Source of the DNA: CAKSQF01 sp051868045
GTDB lineage: Bacteria > Bacillota > Clostridia > Oscillospirales > CAG-272
DNA: 44,035 bases
Assembly: GCA_051868045.1 (NCBI GenBank)
Contig: JBJDZN010000011.1
Location: 1-44,035 of the forward strand
Reading direction: 5' to 3'
Shown here: positions 1 through 6,867 of the stretch, one piece after another
Layout of the letters: every line of letters begins with the position of its first letter
Numbering within the stretch: position 1 is the first letter of the stretch
Notes under the pieces: generated by a model
What the model saw: only the letters and a program-made list of their open reading frames with translations
What the model was told of the DNA's origin: nothing
Database searches by the model: none
Made by a program: the position numbers and the translations under genes

Positions 1-336
1 CAATGAGTCCCAGTTGAATAAACATGGGCTGGATAATGTTTCAGGAGCTGTGTAATCCAGTACTTCAAAAGCACCTCCTTCTTCCGAAACACTAACCAAA
101 GTTAAATTGCTATCAAAAGATATGCTGAATTTTGCGCCGGCAATTCCGGGGTTATTGATAATATTAATATTTACGTCTACCGTATTTCCGACAACGCAAT
201 ATGTATTTTCAACATATATAGCCGTATCTGTAGCAGAATAACTGCCTTCGTCATTTTCAATGGCAAATACGCTTAAAGGTAAACAAGAAACAGCAATTAT
301 CAATGACAAAATAAATGCTATAATTTTCTTTGTCAT
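1..336 (-). CDS. Secreted cohesin-domain protein, partial (C-terminus beyond left edge)
   Basis: Only the first 112 codons are visible. They begin with a classical signal peptide: MTKK, a hydrophobic stretch of about 18 residues, then a likely cleavage after SVFA. A cohesin-like beta domain follows. The motif NNPGIAGAKFSISFDSNLTL and the later SSPCLFNWDSL recur almost unchanged in the C-terminal domain of the neighbouring lipoprotein. In cellulosome proteins cohesins bind dockerins, but these domains are also used in other surface proteins, so the partner is unknown. The ATG has a good ribosome binding site (AAAGGAG, 8 nt upstream). It starts only 17 nt after the lipoprotein stop codon, so the two genes are almost certainly co-transcribed and share the switchable promoter region at 2817-3087. 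Confidence 0.75.
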   Translation of the reverse strand, partial: MTKKIIAFILSLIIAVSCLPLSVFAIENDEGSYSATDTAIYVENTYCVVGNTVDVNINIINNPGIAGAKFSISFDSNLTLVSVSEEGGAFEVLDYTAPETLSSPCLFNWDSL

Positions 337-353
337 TTTATTTTCTCCTTTAA

Positions 354-2792
354 TTACTCTATCGTTATTTTTCCGCAGACAAGATCAAGTGTGATATCGT
401 TCAAGTCAGCGTCATAAACATCACCTGAAGTATATGAAACAATAATATTCAATTCATCACCTACAACAACACTGTCGTCAACTGTAAATGTCAAAATCAA
501 GAATACTCCGTCAACATTTGATTCTGCATCCAATGAATCCCAATTGAACGGACACGGACTTGAAAACGATGCCGGCTTTGTATAATCCAGTGCAGAAAAG
601 GCTTCGCTATTTGTCGCAGTAGTAAGTGTCAGCTTTGAATCATATGAAATAACAAATTTTGCTCCGGCTATTCCCGGATTGTTCTGAATTTTTATATTAA
701 TTTCAACTGTTTCCCCTGCACTTGCGGTAGTGCTGCTTACCACAATGGTGGGATTAGTAGAATCCTGCCGGTATACAGCAGTTACTGTCAAATCACTTGT
801 TATATTGTTAATCTCTTTGTCCCATCCGGTAAATGTGTATCCGTCTCTCGTGGGATCAGCAGGGGCAGTAGCACTCTTGCCTTCTTCAACCGTTTCGGTT
901 TTCAGAACCGTTCCGTCGTAGTCCTTAAAGGTTACTGTATATGTAGTAGTTGCCGGAGGATTCACTGTAACCCCGACATACCCTGCATCAATTTTTGTGC
1001 CATTGGACAGTTCAATCCAAAGGTGGAGATTTTCATCGACATAAGCATTTGTAACGCTTGTGCCGGCTTCGCCTTGTGTGCCGGAAGTTCCCGCAGTTCC
1101 TTCGGCTTTCACACCTGTATCGGTGTCCCCAATCCACCAGTTACCGTCTTTAATGTAAGGAGTTTTACCGTCGGCACCTGCCGCACCGGTATCTCCTTTA
1201 TCGCCCTTTTCTCCCTTTGTTCCAACAAGGGAAGCAAGCCATTCTATTTCAGTACCATTGTAACCATTTTCAACAGCAAGTTCATACGCAGACTTACCAT
1301 CCGCTCCGTCTTCGCCATCCTTACCGTTTGTTCCTACAAGGCTTGCAAGCCAGCTTTGAATGTCACCCGTGTAACCGTTTTCAACTGCAAGTTCGTATGC
1401 TGACATACCGTCTGTCCCATCCTCGCCCTTTTCAGCTGCTGCTCCGTCTTTGCCAACGAGAGATGCCAACCATTCTGTCACTGTACCTTCAAAACCATTT
1501 TCAACGGCAAGATCATATGCAGACTTACCATTTGTACCATTGATACCGTCCTTGCCTGCTTCACCGATCAAAGAGTCAAGCCACTGGGAAAGTGATCCTT
1601 CAAATCCATTATCACAGGCAAGTTCATATGCAGATTTGCCATTTGCGCCGTCTTTACCATCCGTTCCATTTTGACCTGCGAGAGACGCTATCCATTCGGA
1701 TTCAGTACCCTCGTAGCCGAGTTCTACTGCAAGTTCATATGCAGACTGACCGTCTTTACCATCAATACCGTCCTTCCCTGCTACGCCGACAAGAGAAGCA
1801 AGCCAGGTCTGCACATCGCCCGTATAACCGTTTTCAATAGCCAACTCATAAGCAGACTTTCCGTTCGCACCAGTTGCACCTACCAGAGAGGAAAGCCACT
1901 CGTTTTCTGTGCCTTGGTATCCTTTTGCCACAGCTAGCTCGTAAGCGGATTCCCCATTTTGACCATTCTTACCGTCAGCACCAGTTGCACCTGTAGCACC
2001 CGTTTCTCCAACCAGGGAGGCAAGCCACTCTGTTACTGTTCCGTTATATCCATTTTCAACAGCAAGCTCATAGGCAGACTTACCCTCTGCTCCAGTATCA
2101 CCTTTATCACCTTTATCGCCTTTTTCTACGGCAGAACCATCTCTGCCTACCAGTGAAGCGAGCCATTCCGTAAGAGTTCCTTCAAATCCTGCATCGCAAG
2201 CCAGCTCATATGCGGATTTACCGTCATTACCATCGGCACCATCCATGCCGTCAGTGCCGTTTGTGCCATTCAAGCCGTCTTTGCCGATCAGCGAATCCAG
2301 CCACTGGGAAAGCGATCCTTCAAACCCGTTCTCACAAGCAAGCTCATATGCGGATTTTCCATTTTGACCGTCGACGCCATCATTTCCATCTGCACCGTCT
2401 TTTCCATCAGTACCGTCCTGACCGTTGGAACCGCTTAAGCCGTTTTTCCCAACCAACGACTCTAACCACTGGTCAAGCGTACCCGTATAGCCCTTTTCGA
2501 CGGCAAGCTCATATGCAGATTTTCCGTTCGCACCGTCTTTACCGTTGATGCCATCCGTACCATTCTGTCCTGCCATACCGACCTCTCCTACAAGAGACGC
2601 AAGCCATTCAGCAACGGTGCCGGTATAACCGTTTTCAACTGCAAGTTCATATGCAGATTTGCCATCCGTACCATCAGCTCCTGCAGGACCTTGTGGACCG
2701 GTAGTGCCTTGTTCACCACACCCAGCAATCATTGAGATCATTAACAGCATCGACAAAATCAATACCATTACCTTCAAAAAGTTTCTTTTCAT
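354..2792 (-). CDS. Collagen-like repeat surface lipoprotein with InlB-type repeat and cohesin domain
   Basis: Predicted product is 812 aa. The start at 2792 (MKRNFLKV) is chosen because GGAGG lies 9 nt upstream; a longer frame starting at 2822 would begin inside the left inverted repeat. The N-terminus is a lipoprotein signal ending in the lipobox IAGC, so the protein should be membrane-anchored outside the cell. Gly-X-Y collagen-like linkers (such as GPQGPAGADGTDG) then alternate with twelve copies of a module of about 25 residues of the type KSAYELAVENGY..TEWLASLVG. Next come a KTPYIKDGNWWIGDTDTG module, one Listeria-Bacteroides (InlB B/Flg_new) repeat containing GYTFTGWDKEI, and a C-terminal cohesin-like domain of about 130 aa. 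The function is probably adhesion or surface display; this is inferred from architecture. Its promoter appears to lie inside an invertible segment. Confidence 0.85.
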   Translation of the reverse strand: MKRNFLKVMVLILSMLLMISMIAGCGEQGTTGPQGPAGADGTDGKSAYELAVENGYTGTVAEWLASLVGEVGMAGQNGTDGINGKDGANGKSAYELAVEKGYTGTLDQWLESLVGKNGLSGSNGQDGTDGKDGADGNDGVDGQNGKSAYELACENGFEGSLSQWLDSLIGKDGLNGTNGTDGMDGADGNDGKSAYELACDAGFEGTLTEWLASLVGRDGSAVEKGDKGDKGDTGAEGKSAYELAVENGYNGTVTEWLASLVGETGATGATGADGKNGQNGESAYELAVAKGYQGTENEWLSSLVGATGANGKSAYELAIENGYTGDVQTWLASLVGVAGKDGIDGKDGQSAYELAVELGYEGTESEWIASLAGQNGTDGKDGANGKSAYELACDNGFEGSLSQWLDSLIGEAGKDGINGTNGKSAYDLAVENGFEGTVTEWLASLVGKDGAAAEKGEDGTDGMSAYELAVENGYTGDIQSWLASLVGTNGKDGEDGADGKSAYELAVENGYNGTEIEWLASLVGTKGEKGDKGDTGAAGADGKTPYIKDGNWWIGDTDTGVKAEGTAGTSGTQGEAGTSVTNAYVDENLHLWIELSNGTKIDAGYVGVTVNPPATTTYTVTFKDYDGTVLKTETVEEGKSATAPADPTRDGYTFTGWDKEINNITSDLTVTAVYRQDSTNPTIVVSSTTASAGETVEINIKIQNNPGIAGAKFVISYDSKLTLTTATNSEAFSALDYTKPASFSSPCPFNWDSLDAESNVDGVFLILTFTVDDSVVVGDELNIIVSYTSGDVYDADLNDITLDLVCGKITIE
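1218..2664 (-). repeat. Twelve in-frame SAYELA modules with collagen-like linkers
   Basis: Twelve copies of a module of about 75 bp encoding (K/E/Q/M)SAYELA...G(Y/F)xGxxxxWLxSLxG are separated by Gly-X-Y linkers of variable length. The DNA of the copies is similar (for example GCAAGTTCATATGCAGA recurs), so copy-number change by slippage or recombination is plausible. Two subtypes are visible: AVENGY and AC(E/D)xGFEGSL. The latter contributes three Cys-containing modules, with a fourth close relative (ACDAGFEGTL). Confidence 0.85.
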
Positions 2793-2816
2793 GTTGATTA
2801 ACCTCCGTGACTTTTT

Positions 2817-2841
2817 TACCACATAATTCCTATTATGTAGT
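2817..2841 (+). repeat. Left inverted repeat / recombinase crossover site
   Basis: The repeat is a perfect 25-bp inverted copy of 3063-3087. Internally it looks like a tyrosine-recombinase core site. Two 10-bp arms, ACCACATAAT (2818-2827) and ATTATGTAGT (2832-2841), are inverted with 9 of 10 matches. They flank an asymmetric centre, TCCT. An asymmetric centre is what gives such sites direction. Confidence 0.85.
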
Positions 2842-2869
2842 ATTTACAATGAATTAATATAAAATCATA

Positions 2870-2898
2870 CTTGTATCTAGTACGCCTAATACGGTCAA
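2870..2898 (-). promoter_or_regulatory. Weak candidate promoter toward the lipoprotein in the present orientation
   Basis: On the minus strand TTGACC (2898-2893) and TACAAG (2875-2870) are separated by 17 bp. The -35 is good but the -10 matches TATAAT at only four positions. It may give basal expression of the lipoprotein operon in the present orientation, or it may be fortuitous. The -35 hexamer lies in the left arm of the dyad at 2893-2922. Confidence 0.3.
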
Positions 2899-2922
2899 TG
2901 AAAAAATCATTAATCATTGACC
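2893..2922. promoter_or_regulatory. Dyad and nearby direct repeats inside the invertible segment
   Basis: GGTCAATG (2893-2900) and CATTGACC (2915-2922) form a perfect 8-bp dyad with a 14-nt centre. Further right, a 14-bp sequence ATTTTGTAAATATT occurs twice, at 2937-2950 and 2970-2983, 33 bp apart (about three helical turns). These could be sites for a regulator or an accessory recombination protein. This is inference from symmetry and spacing only. Confidence 0.4.
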
Positions 2923-3015
2923 TGCTTTGTTATGCAATTTTGTAAATATTCATCGACGCTTTTGTTTCTATTTTGTAAATATTTTCCAACACCTTAACTT
3001 TATAGTTGAAAATCA

Positions 3016-3044
3016 TTGACAAAAACTGAAATTTGTGATATATA
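3016..3044 (+). promoter_or_regulatory. Consensus sigma-A promoter inside the invertible segment, facing right
   Basis: TTGACA (3016-3021), a 17-bp spacer and TATATA (3039-3044), with an extended -10 TG at 3036-3037. In the orientation given here it fires toward the 3' end of the recombinase gene, antisense to it. After inversion it would face the lipoprotein gene, and the transcript would cross the left repeat and reach its ribosome binding site within about 60 nt. The present state is therefore read as OFF for the lipoprotein operon. Confidence 0.7.
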
Positions 3045-3062
3045 TATTATGAATAATATGTC

Positions 3063-3087
3063 ACTACATAATAGGAATTATGTGGTA
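3063..3087 (-). repeat. Right inverted repeat / recombinase crossover site
   Basis: Perfect inverted copy of 2817-2841. Arms ACTACATAAT (3063-3072) and ATTATGTGGT (3077-3086) surround the centre AGGA. It lies 6 bp beyond the stop codon of the recombinase gene. Confidence 0.85.
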
Positions 3088-3093
3088 TATATT

Positions 3094-3933
3094 TTAACAC
3101 CGAAGCAATCCGAGTTTTTGAATCTGCCTTCGGTGTACATCTCCGGTTTCCATTGTATAAATCCTCGTTGTATTTACATTACTATGCCCAAGTATATCAG
3201 CCAATCTCACAATGTCTTTCTGCATACTGTAATAAGTGCGTGCAAAAAGGTGACGAAGGTTGTGCGGGAAAACTTTTTTCTCCGACACATTCGCCGCCTT
3301 GCATAGTTTTTTCATATCCAACCATATATTCGATCTGTCAAGCGGGTTGCCGTTTTTCGTTACGAAAACTGCGCCGCTTTTTATTTTTTGTTTCTTGATA
3401 TACTGCTTGAGTATTTGACACAGCTGTTTTGGTAAGAACACCTGTCTGCGCTTGCCTTTGCATTTGATTGCGGCAACACCGTATTCAACTGCCTCGACGG
3501 TAATATAACGTACCTCTGACACACGAATACCCGTGGAACAGATCGTTTGCATCAGAAGATAAAGCCGCTCGTCTTTCTTCTGCTTAGCCGCTTGCAAAAG
3601 GCGGTCATATTCCGCTTTTGTCAACTCCTTGTCGGCAGATGCAAAGATCTGCTTTTGAATTTTCAGATTTTTTACTCTAAGATCGTACCACTCCATAAAG
3701 TTGAAAAAGCTGTTGAGCGATGAAAGCGCAGCGTTTACACTTGCAGGTGCATAATGCTCAGTTAAATAACTTTTGAAAGTCAGCACGACACTCTTGTCAA
3801 ATTGCAGACTTGGTAGCCAGCTCACAAATTCCTCTACATCGTGAATATACTTGTTGACCGTCGCTATTGCCTTTTCCTCATTGACCAAATATTCTCTGAA
3901 TAACCTGATTTGTTCGCTTGTAATCGTTCTCAT
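3094..3933 (-). CDS. Tyrosine recombinase (candidate DNA invertase)
   Basis: Predicted product is 279 aa. The start at 3933 (MRTITSEQ) is chosen because AAGGAG lies 8 nt upstream; the longer frame from 3969 has no ribosome binding site. The N-terminal helical SAM-like DNA-binding domain spans roughly residues 1-90 and the catalytic domain roughly 100-279. The full catalytic set is visible: R137 (GIRVSE), K159 (KCKGKRR), H224 and R227 (HNLRH), H250 (LGH) and the nucleophile Y259 (TTRIYT). The size and lack of extra domains fit XerC/D-like invertases rather than large phage integrases. Its gene ends next to the right inverted repeat, so it most likely flips the 2817-3087 segment. A possible extended -10 (TGG-TAAAAT) lies at 3968-3960 upstream. 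Codon use is AT-richer than in the genes to the right. Confidence 0.9.
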   Translation of the reverse strand: MRTITSEQIRLFREYLVNEEKAIATVNKYIHDVEEFVSWLPSLQFDKSVVLTFKSYLTEHYAPASVNAALSSLNSFFNFMEWYDLRVKNLKIQKQIFASADKELTKAEYDRLLQAAKQKKDERLYLLMQTICSTGIRVSEVRYITVEAVEYGVAAIKCKGKRRQVFLPKQLCQILKQYIKKQKIKSGAVFVTKNGNPLDRSNIWLDMKKLCKAANVSEKKVFPHNLRHLFARTYYSMQKDIVRLADILGHSNVNTTRIYTMETGDVHRRQIQKLGLLRC

Positions 3934-4040
3934 TAAATTCACTCCTTCCGTACCTATATATTTTACCACGAGAGTGCAAACAAATCATCTATGGACGCTA
4001 TAAGCTCGCCGACTAACTAATAATTTTTCAAATCACAACC

Positions 4041-4346
4041 TTAACTGTCCATCCGCACCGACAATTTCGTCAGCGGCGGTTCTTCCGGATCGGAGGACCG
4101 GTTCATGGACGGCAGACCTCCAATGGGGGACAGACCCCCAATGGACGGCAGATCCCCAATGGATGGCAGACCTCCAATGGGTGACAGACCACCCATGGGT
4201 GACAGACCTCCAATGGGTGGCAGACCGCCCGCATCGCAGTCGGAAAACAGATAAACGAACCTTTCAACAAGAAAAGCAACGGACTTCGCATGATAAGTGC
4301 GGAGTTCGTTGCTTTTTGATTGGACTGCGAAGTCCCTGACAGGCAT
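4041..4346 (-). CDS. Doubtful small ORF with GGLPSIG-type hexapeptide repeats
   Basis: An open frame of 101 codons starting at ATG 4346. About 40 residues of ordinary composition are followed by about seven hexapeptides of the type GGLPSI/GGLSPI, encoded by the 18-bp tandem repeat. There is no ribosome binding site and no recognisable domain. The N-terminal part is encoded by the hairpin at 4272-4316. Because the repeat unit is a multiple of three, an open frame would arise by chance. More likely a repetitive element than a gene. Confidence 0.2.
   Translation of the reverse strand: MPVRDFAVQSKSNELRTYHAKSVAFLVERFVYLFSDCDAGGLPPIGGLSPMGGLSPIGGLPSIGDLPSIGGLSPIGGLPSMNRSSDPEEPPLTKLSVRMDS
4111..4236. 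repeat. 18-bp tandem repeat (about 7 copies)
   Basis: Six successive near-identical 18-bp units plus a degenerate seventh, of the type GGCAGACCTCCAATGGGT, run from 4111 to 4236. Units alternate GGCAGA and GACAGA starts and differ by 1-4 bases. It resembles a variable-number tandem repeat. It sits in the intergenic space between the recombinase and the XRE regulator, at the boundary where base composition changes. Confidence 0.85.
4272..4316. terminator. Long hairpin with A/T tails on both sides
   Basis: AAAAGCAACGGACTTCGCA (4272-4290) and TGCGGAGTTCGTTGCTTTT (4298-4316) pair with two mismatches around a 7-nt loop. The A-run on the left and T-run on the right would allow termination in either direction, including of XRE-gene transcripts moving left. 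It could instead be one end of a small dispersed repeat together with the 18-bp tandem array. Confidence 0.5.
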
Positions 4347-4378
4347 AAATGCCCAATATCATCTGCCCGGCGTATTTC

Positions 4379-5539
4379 TTACGGTTTTTCCTCCGATTCG
4401 TTCAGGGCTTTTGCCTGTTCCACGACGGCTTTAAACCGGGGATCGTTTCGTACCGGATCAAACCATTCCCACCCGTCGGATTTTGTCAGGCAGGCATACA
4501 GGTCGAAATTGGGATTTTCGATCTTTTCTATGATAAAGCTTGCGCTTCCGTCCGGTGCGTAAATCTGATGGTACTCGCCCTTATTGAAACCTTCCTTTTT
4601 CATCTTCATCTCCCCGAAAAAGGTCGGCAAACCAAGGTTGAGCAGCGTTCCGTAGGGGATCGTATACCACTGTTTTACGAGAGGCAGCAGCTCTTCCAAT
4701 TCGTGAAGACTCTGTTCTGTTTCTCCGCTACCGCAAAGAGCTGCCGCTAATCTCAGCCTTGTCAGAATATACCAATATGTCCAGCCATCCGGCAGACTGC
4801 CGCCGCCAAAGGACTCCATCATCAGCAAGAGCAGTTTTTGCCACATCGCACTGCCTTCAGCCGTCCGATATGGGTTCTGCACTTCTCTCCCAAACAGATG
4901 TATGACCGCCTCTAAATTGTTTGCATAATGCGAATTCAAATATTTGTCCCGATCGCCAAGCAAACGATATCGTTCCTCCAAAATGTCCCCCCGCTCTTTG
5001 TGCAAGAACCGTGAATCTGCGTTCAGCCAATACTGAACCTCGTCTTCCTCACAGACCAGACACATATAGCGAGCGGCTTCAATGCGCATAACGCTGTCAC
5101 CGCTGTCCTTTAAAAGCCGTTCACAAACCTCCCTGAGCAGGGGCAGATATTCGTCCAATCGGTCCCGCCGGTTATAGGCAATCTGGCTTGCCAGCGAACG
5201 CATAACAATGAAATCGTTGGAATATTTGCGATAGTACTCGATGGTACGCTGAAGTCTTTCTTCTTTATCCTGCTCTTCGCTTTTCTCTTTAATGTTGCGT
5301 TGAAAATCCTCCTTGGGGCCGGTGTCGTCGTTGCCCATCAGGGTATCAATGGTAATTCCGAAATAGTTGGCAATGCGTGGCAGAAGGGTGATGTCGGGAT
5401 ACCCGTCCCCGCATTCCCATTTGCTTACCGACTGAGGAGAAATTCCGATCGCCTGAGCCATCTGCTCCTGTGTGATATTCCGCTCTCTGCGGTATTTGCG
5501 AATGTTTTCCGAAATCATCAAATCCATAATCTTCTTCAA
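4379..5539 (-). CDS. XRE-family transcriptional regulator with long helical C-terminus
   Basis: Predicted product is about 386 aa. The likely start is the TTG at 5539, with AAAGGAG 5-6 nt upstream; an ATG follows four codons later. A Cro/C1-type helix-turn-helix (ITQEQMAQAIGISPQSVSKW, then YPDITLLPRIANYFGITID) fills residues about 8-65. The remaining ~300 residues are mostly helical with no enzymatic motif I recognise; similar XRE proteins with long C-termini are common in Clostridia. Likely a cytoplasmic DNA-binding regulator with unknown effector and targets. It has its own sigma-A promoter (5584-5612). Confidence 0.8.
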   Translation of the reverse strand: MKKIMDLMISENIRKYRRERNITQEQMAQAIGISPQSVSKWECGDGYPDITLLPRIANYFGITIDTLMGNDDTGPKEDFQRNIKEKSEEQDKEERLQRTIEYYRKYSNDFIVMRSLASQIAYNRRDRLDEYLPLLREVCERLLKDSGDSVMRIEAARYMCLVCEEDEVQYWLNADSRFLHKERGDILEERYRLLGDRDKYLNSHYANNLEAVIHLFGREVQNPYRTAEGSAMWQKLLLLMMESFGGGSLPDGWTYWYILTRLRLAAALCGSGETEQSLHELEELLPLVKQWYTIPYGTLLNLGLPTFFGEMKMKKEGFNKGEYHQIYAPDGSASFIIEKIENPNFDLYACLTKSDGWEWFDPVRNDPRFKAVVEQAKALNESEEKP

Positions 5540-5583
5540 TTGATCTCCTTTCTTTCGTGACAACAGGCCTTTTGTCTGATTTC

Positions 5584-5612
5584 ATCTTACCACAAAGCAT
5601 CACAGCTGTCAA
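5584..5612 (-). promoter_or_regulatory. Sigma-A promoter of the XRE regulator gene
   Basis: TTGACA (5612-5607), a 17-bp spacer and TAAGAT (5589-5584) on the minus strand. The expected start of transcription is about 35-40 nt upstream of the TTG start codon. Confidence 0.7.
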
Positions 5613-5666
5613 TAGCATTTTTGAGATACGCTCCACGGTCGGTGGGATTTTTCCACAACGAGTGGT

Positions 5667-5692
5667 GCTGACGCATGCGCACTTGCGTCAGC
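5667..5692. terminator. Hairpin downstream of the membrane-protein gene
   Basis: GCTGACGCA (5667-5675) and TGCGTCAGC (5684-5692) form a perfect 9-bp stem with an 8-nt loop, about 30 bp beyond the stop codon of the gene at 5725-6867. No U-run follows, so intrinsic termination is uncertain. Confidence 0.4.
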
Positions 5693-5724
5693 CCCGTATG
5701 ACTTCCATCTTTAATTATTCAGGA

Positions 5725-6867
5725 TCATTCGTCCGTCGGAGGGACCGTCTTTTCAATCGAGATCAACCCGTTCAGTTCAATAAAGTCCATACCATCCTTC
5801 GTAAAGGTGGCACCGATGGAAAAAAATCCGCAAAAGACTGCCGAAACATCGTCTCCCACCTGAATTCCCTCAAGCTCTCCCGTAAACATCATGGCCTGTC
5901 TGTCCCCGATAATGAGGTAGCCTTTCCCTATCTCTGTTACAATCCCCCGGGTCTCCTCTCCCGCTAAATATTCATCCACATTCCTGCCCAACATATCAAT
6001 GGAAAGGTCATCTTCTATTTCGCCATACAGATACCACCGATTGTTGTATTGATAGGCAATCACATCAAAATCGCTTGAATTCGACCAAAAGCGATCATCA
6101 ATCAGGATATCAATCTGGTCAAACCGATACTCCAGAACCTGTCCGATACGGGAAGTATCAATTCCCATCTTTTTCAACTCCCGAAACATGGCATCCTGAC
6201 GGTCTTCTTCGAGAACCTTCCTTTCTGTAAGCGTATAGAAGCATTCAACACTGGAAAACGGAAAAAGCTTTACAGACACTTCATTGATGCGTGCCAGCGC
6301 AGTCTCATAGGTGTATCCGCACTCTATCGCCTGAACGGTAAAACGAGCGTCAACATATTCCCTTTGATAAAGGGAAAAATGCAGTTCATAATCAAAGGTG
6401 AGTTGTGAACACAGAAATTCGGCAAACAGCTGAACCCCCGGATCGTTTTCAAAACCGTCGGGAATATCCGGAATGAGATCCACATCGGCTCTAACCTGAC
6501 TGTAATCGGCATTCAGATACAAAATCGGTCGGTTTCCCGATTCGGGCTGCATGGTCATTTCCAGAACCTGTCCGTTATCGGAGAGCAGCTTCCAATCATG
6601 ATCGGTTATCCGGATTTCACTGACCGACGGATTGACATCGTTCGAAGATGCCGTCGTTGCTTCGGTATTCGGAGAGGTAATCCGAAGGGCAAGCGGAATC
6701 AATCCGGCGACCCCTACTGCGAGACAGGCTACAAGGATTCCGATCCGAATCCGGACTTTTTTCCTTTTTCCCTGCATTTTCAGCTTTTCATCCTCCCGGA
6801 TGAACTGATCGACCATTTCCTCATCGATCCGACTGATTCCGTCTTCAAAATCTTTTCGAAAAATCAT
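5725..6867 (-). CDS. Single-pass membrane protein, putative partner of the ECF sigma factor
   Basis: Predicted product is 380 aa. About 40 charged cytoplasmic residues (EDGISRIDEEMVDQFIRE) precede one transmembrane helix at about 43-63. A large, probably extracellular domain of about 315 residues has no family I recognise. The start overlaps the stop of the sigma-factor gene (ATGA), so the two are translationally coupled. That position and topology suggest an anti-sigma or signal-sensing role. However, no zinc-binding HxxxCxxC anti-sigma motif is visible, so the role is an inference from context. Confidence 0.7.
   Translation of the reverse strand: MIFRKDFEDGISRIDEEMVDQFIREDEKLKMQGKRKKVRIRIGILVACLAVGVAGLIPLALRITSPNTEATTASSNDVNPSVSEIRITDHDWKLLSDNGQVLEMTMQPESGNRPILYLNADYSQVRADVDLIPDIPDGFENDPGVQLFAEFLCSQLTFDYELHFSLYQREYVDARFTVQAIECGYTYETALARINEVSVKLFPFSSVECFYTLTERKVLEEDRQDAMFRELKKMGIDTSRIGQVLEYRFDQIDILIDDRFWSNSSDFDVIAYQYNNRWYLYGEIEDDLSIDMLGRNVDEYLAGEETRGIVTEIGKGYLIIGDRQAMMFTGELEGIQVGDDVSAVFCGFFSIGATFTKDGMDFIELNGLISIEKTVPPTDE

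Larger units (their letters stand above)
2817..3087. other. Candidate invertible promoter segment (phase-variation switch)
   Basis: The segment is bounded by perfect 25-bp inverted repeats at 2817-2841 and 3063-3087 that enclose 221 bp of very AT-rich DNA. It lies between the 5' end of the lipoprotein gene (Shine-Dalgarno only about 10 bp from the left repeat) and the 3' end of a tyrosine recombinase gene (stop codon 6 bp past the right repeat). The segment has no credible gene but holds a consensus promoter. Repeats, adjacent recombinase, promoter and surface-protein target together match the known design of invertible promoters in gut bacteria. Inversion itself has not been observed here. 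Confidence 0.8.

Noticed and set aside
1218..2664. CRISPR-like regular repeats in the left region
   Set aside because: Repeats are in-frame protein modules with variable linkers, and units of about 75 bp with coding-type variation, not identical 25-40 bp repeats with unique spacers.
3016..3306. 96-codon plus-strand frame beginning near the consensus promoter in the invertible segment
   Set aside because: It runs antisense to the recombinase, has no ribosome binding site, and crosses the inverted repeat.
3094..3933. Prophage or integrative element integrase
   Set aside because: No phage, conjugation or excision genes nearby; size and adjacency to a small inverted-repeat-bounded segment fit a DNA invertase better.
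4111..4236. Origin-like iterons in the 18-bp tandem array
   Set aside because: No replication initiator gene nearby and no adjacent DnaA boxes; it sits between chromosomal-type genes.
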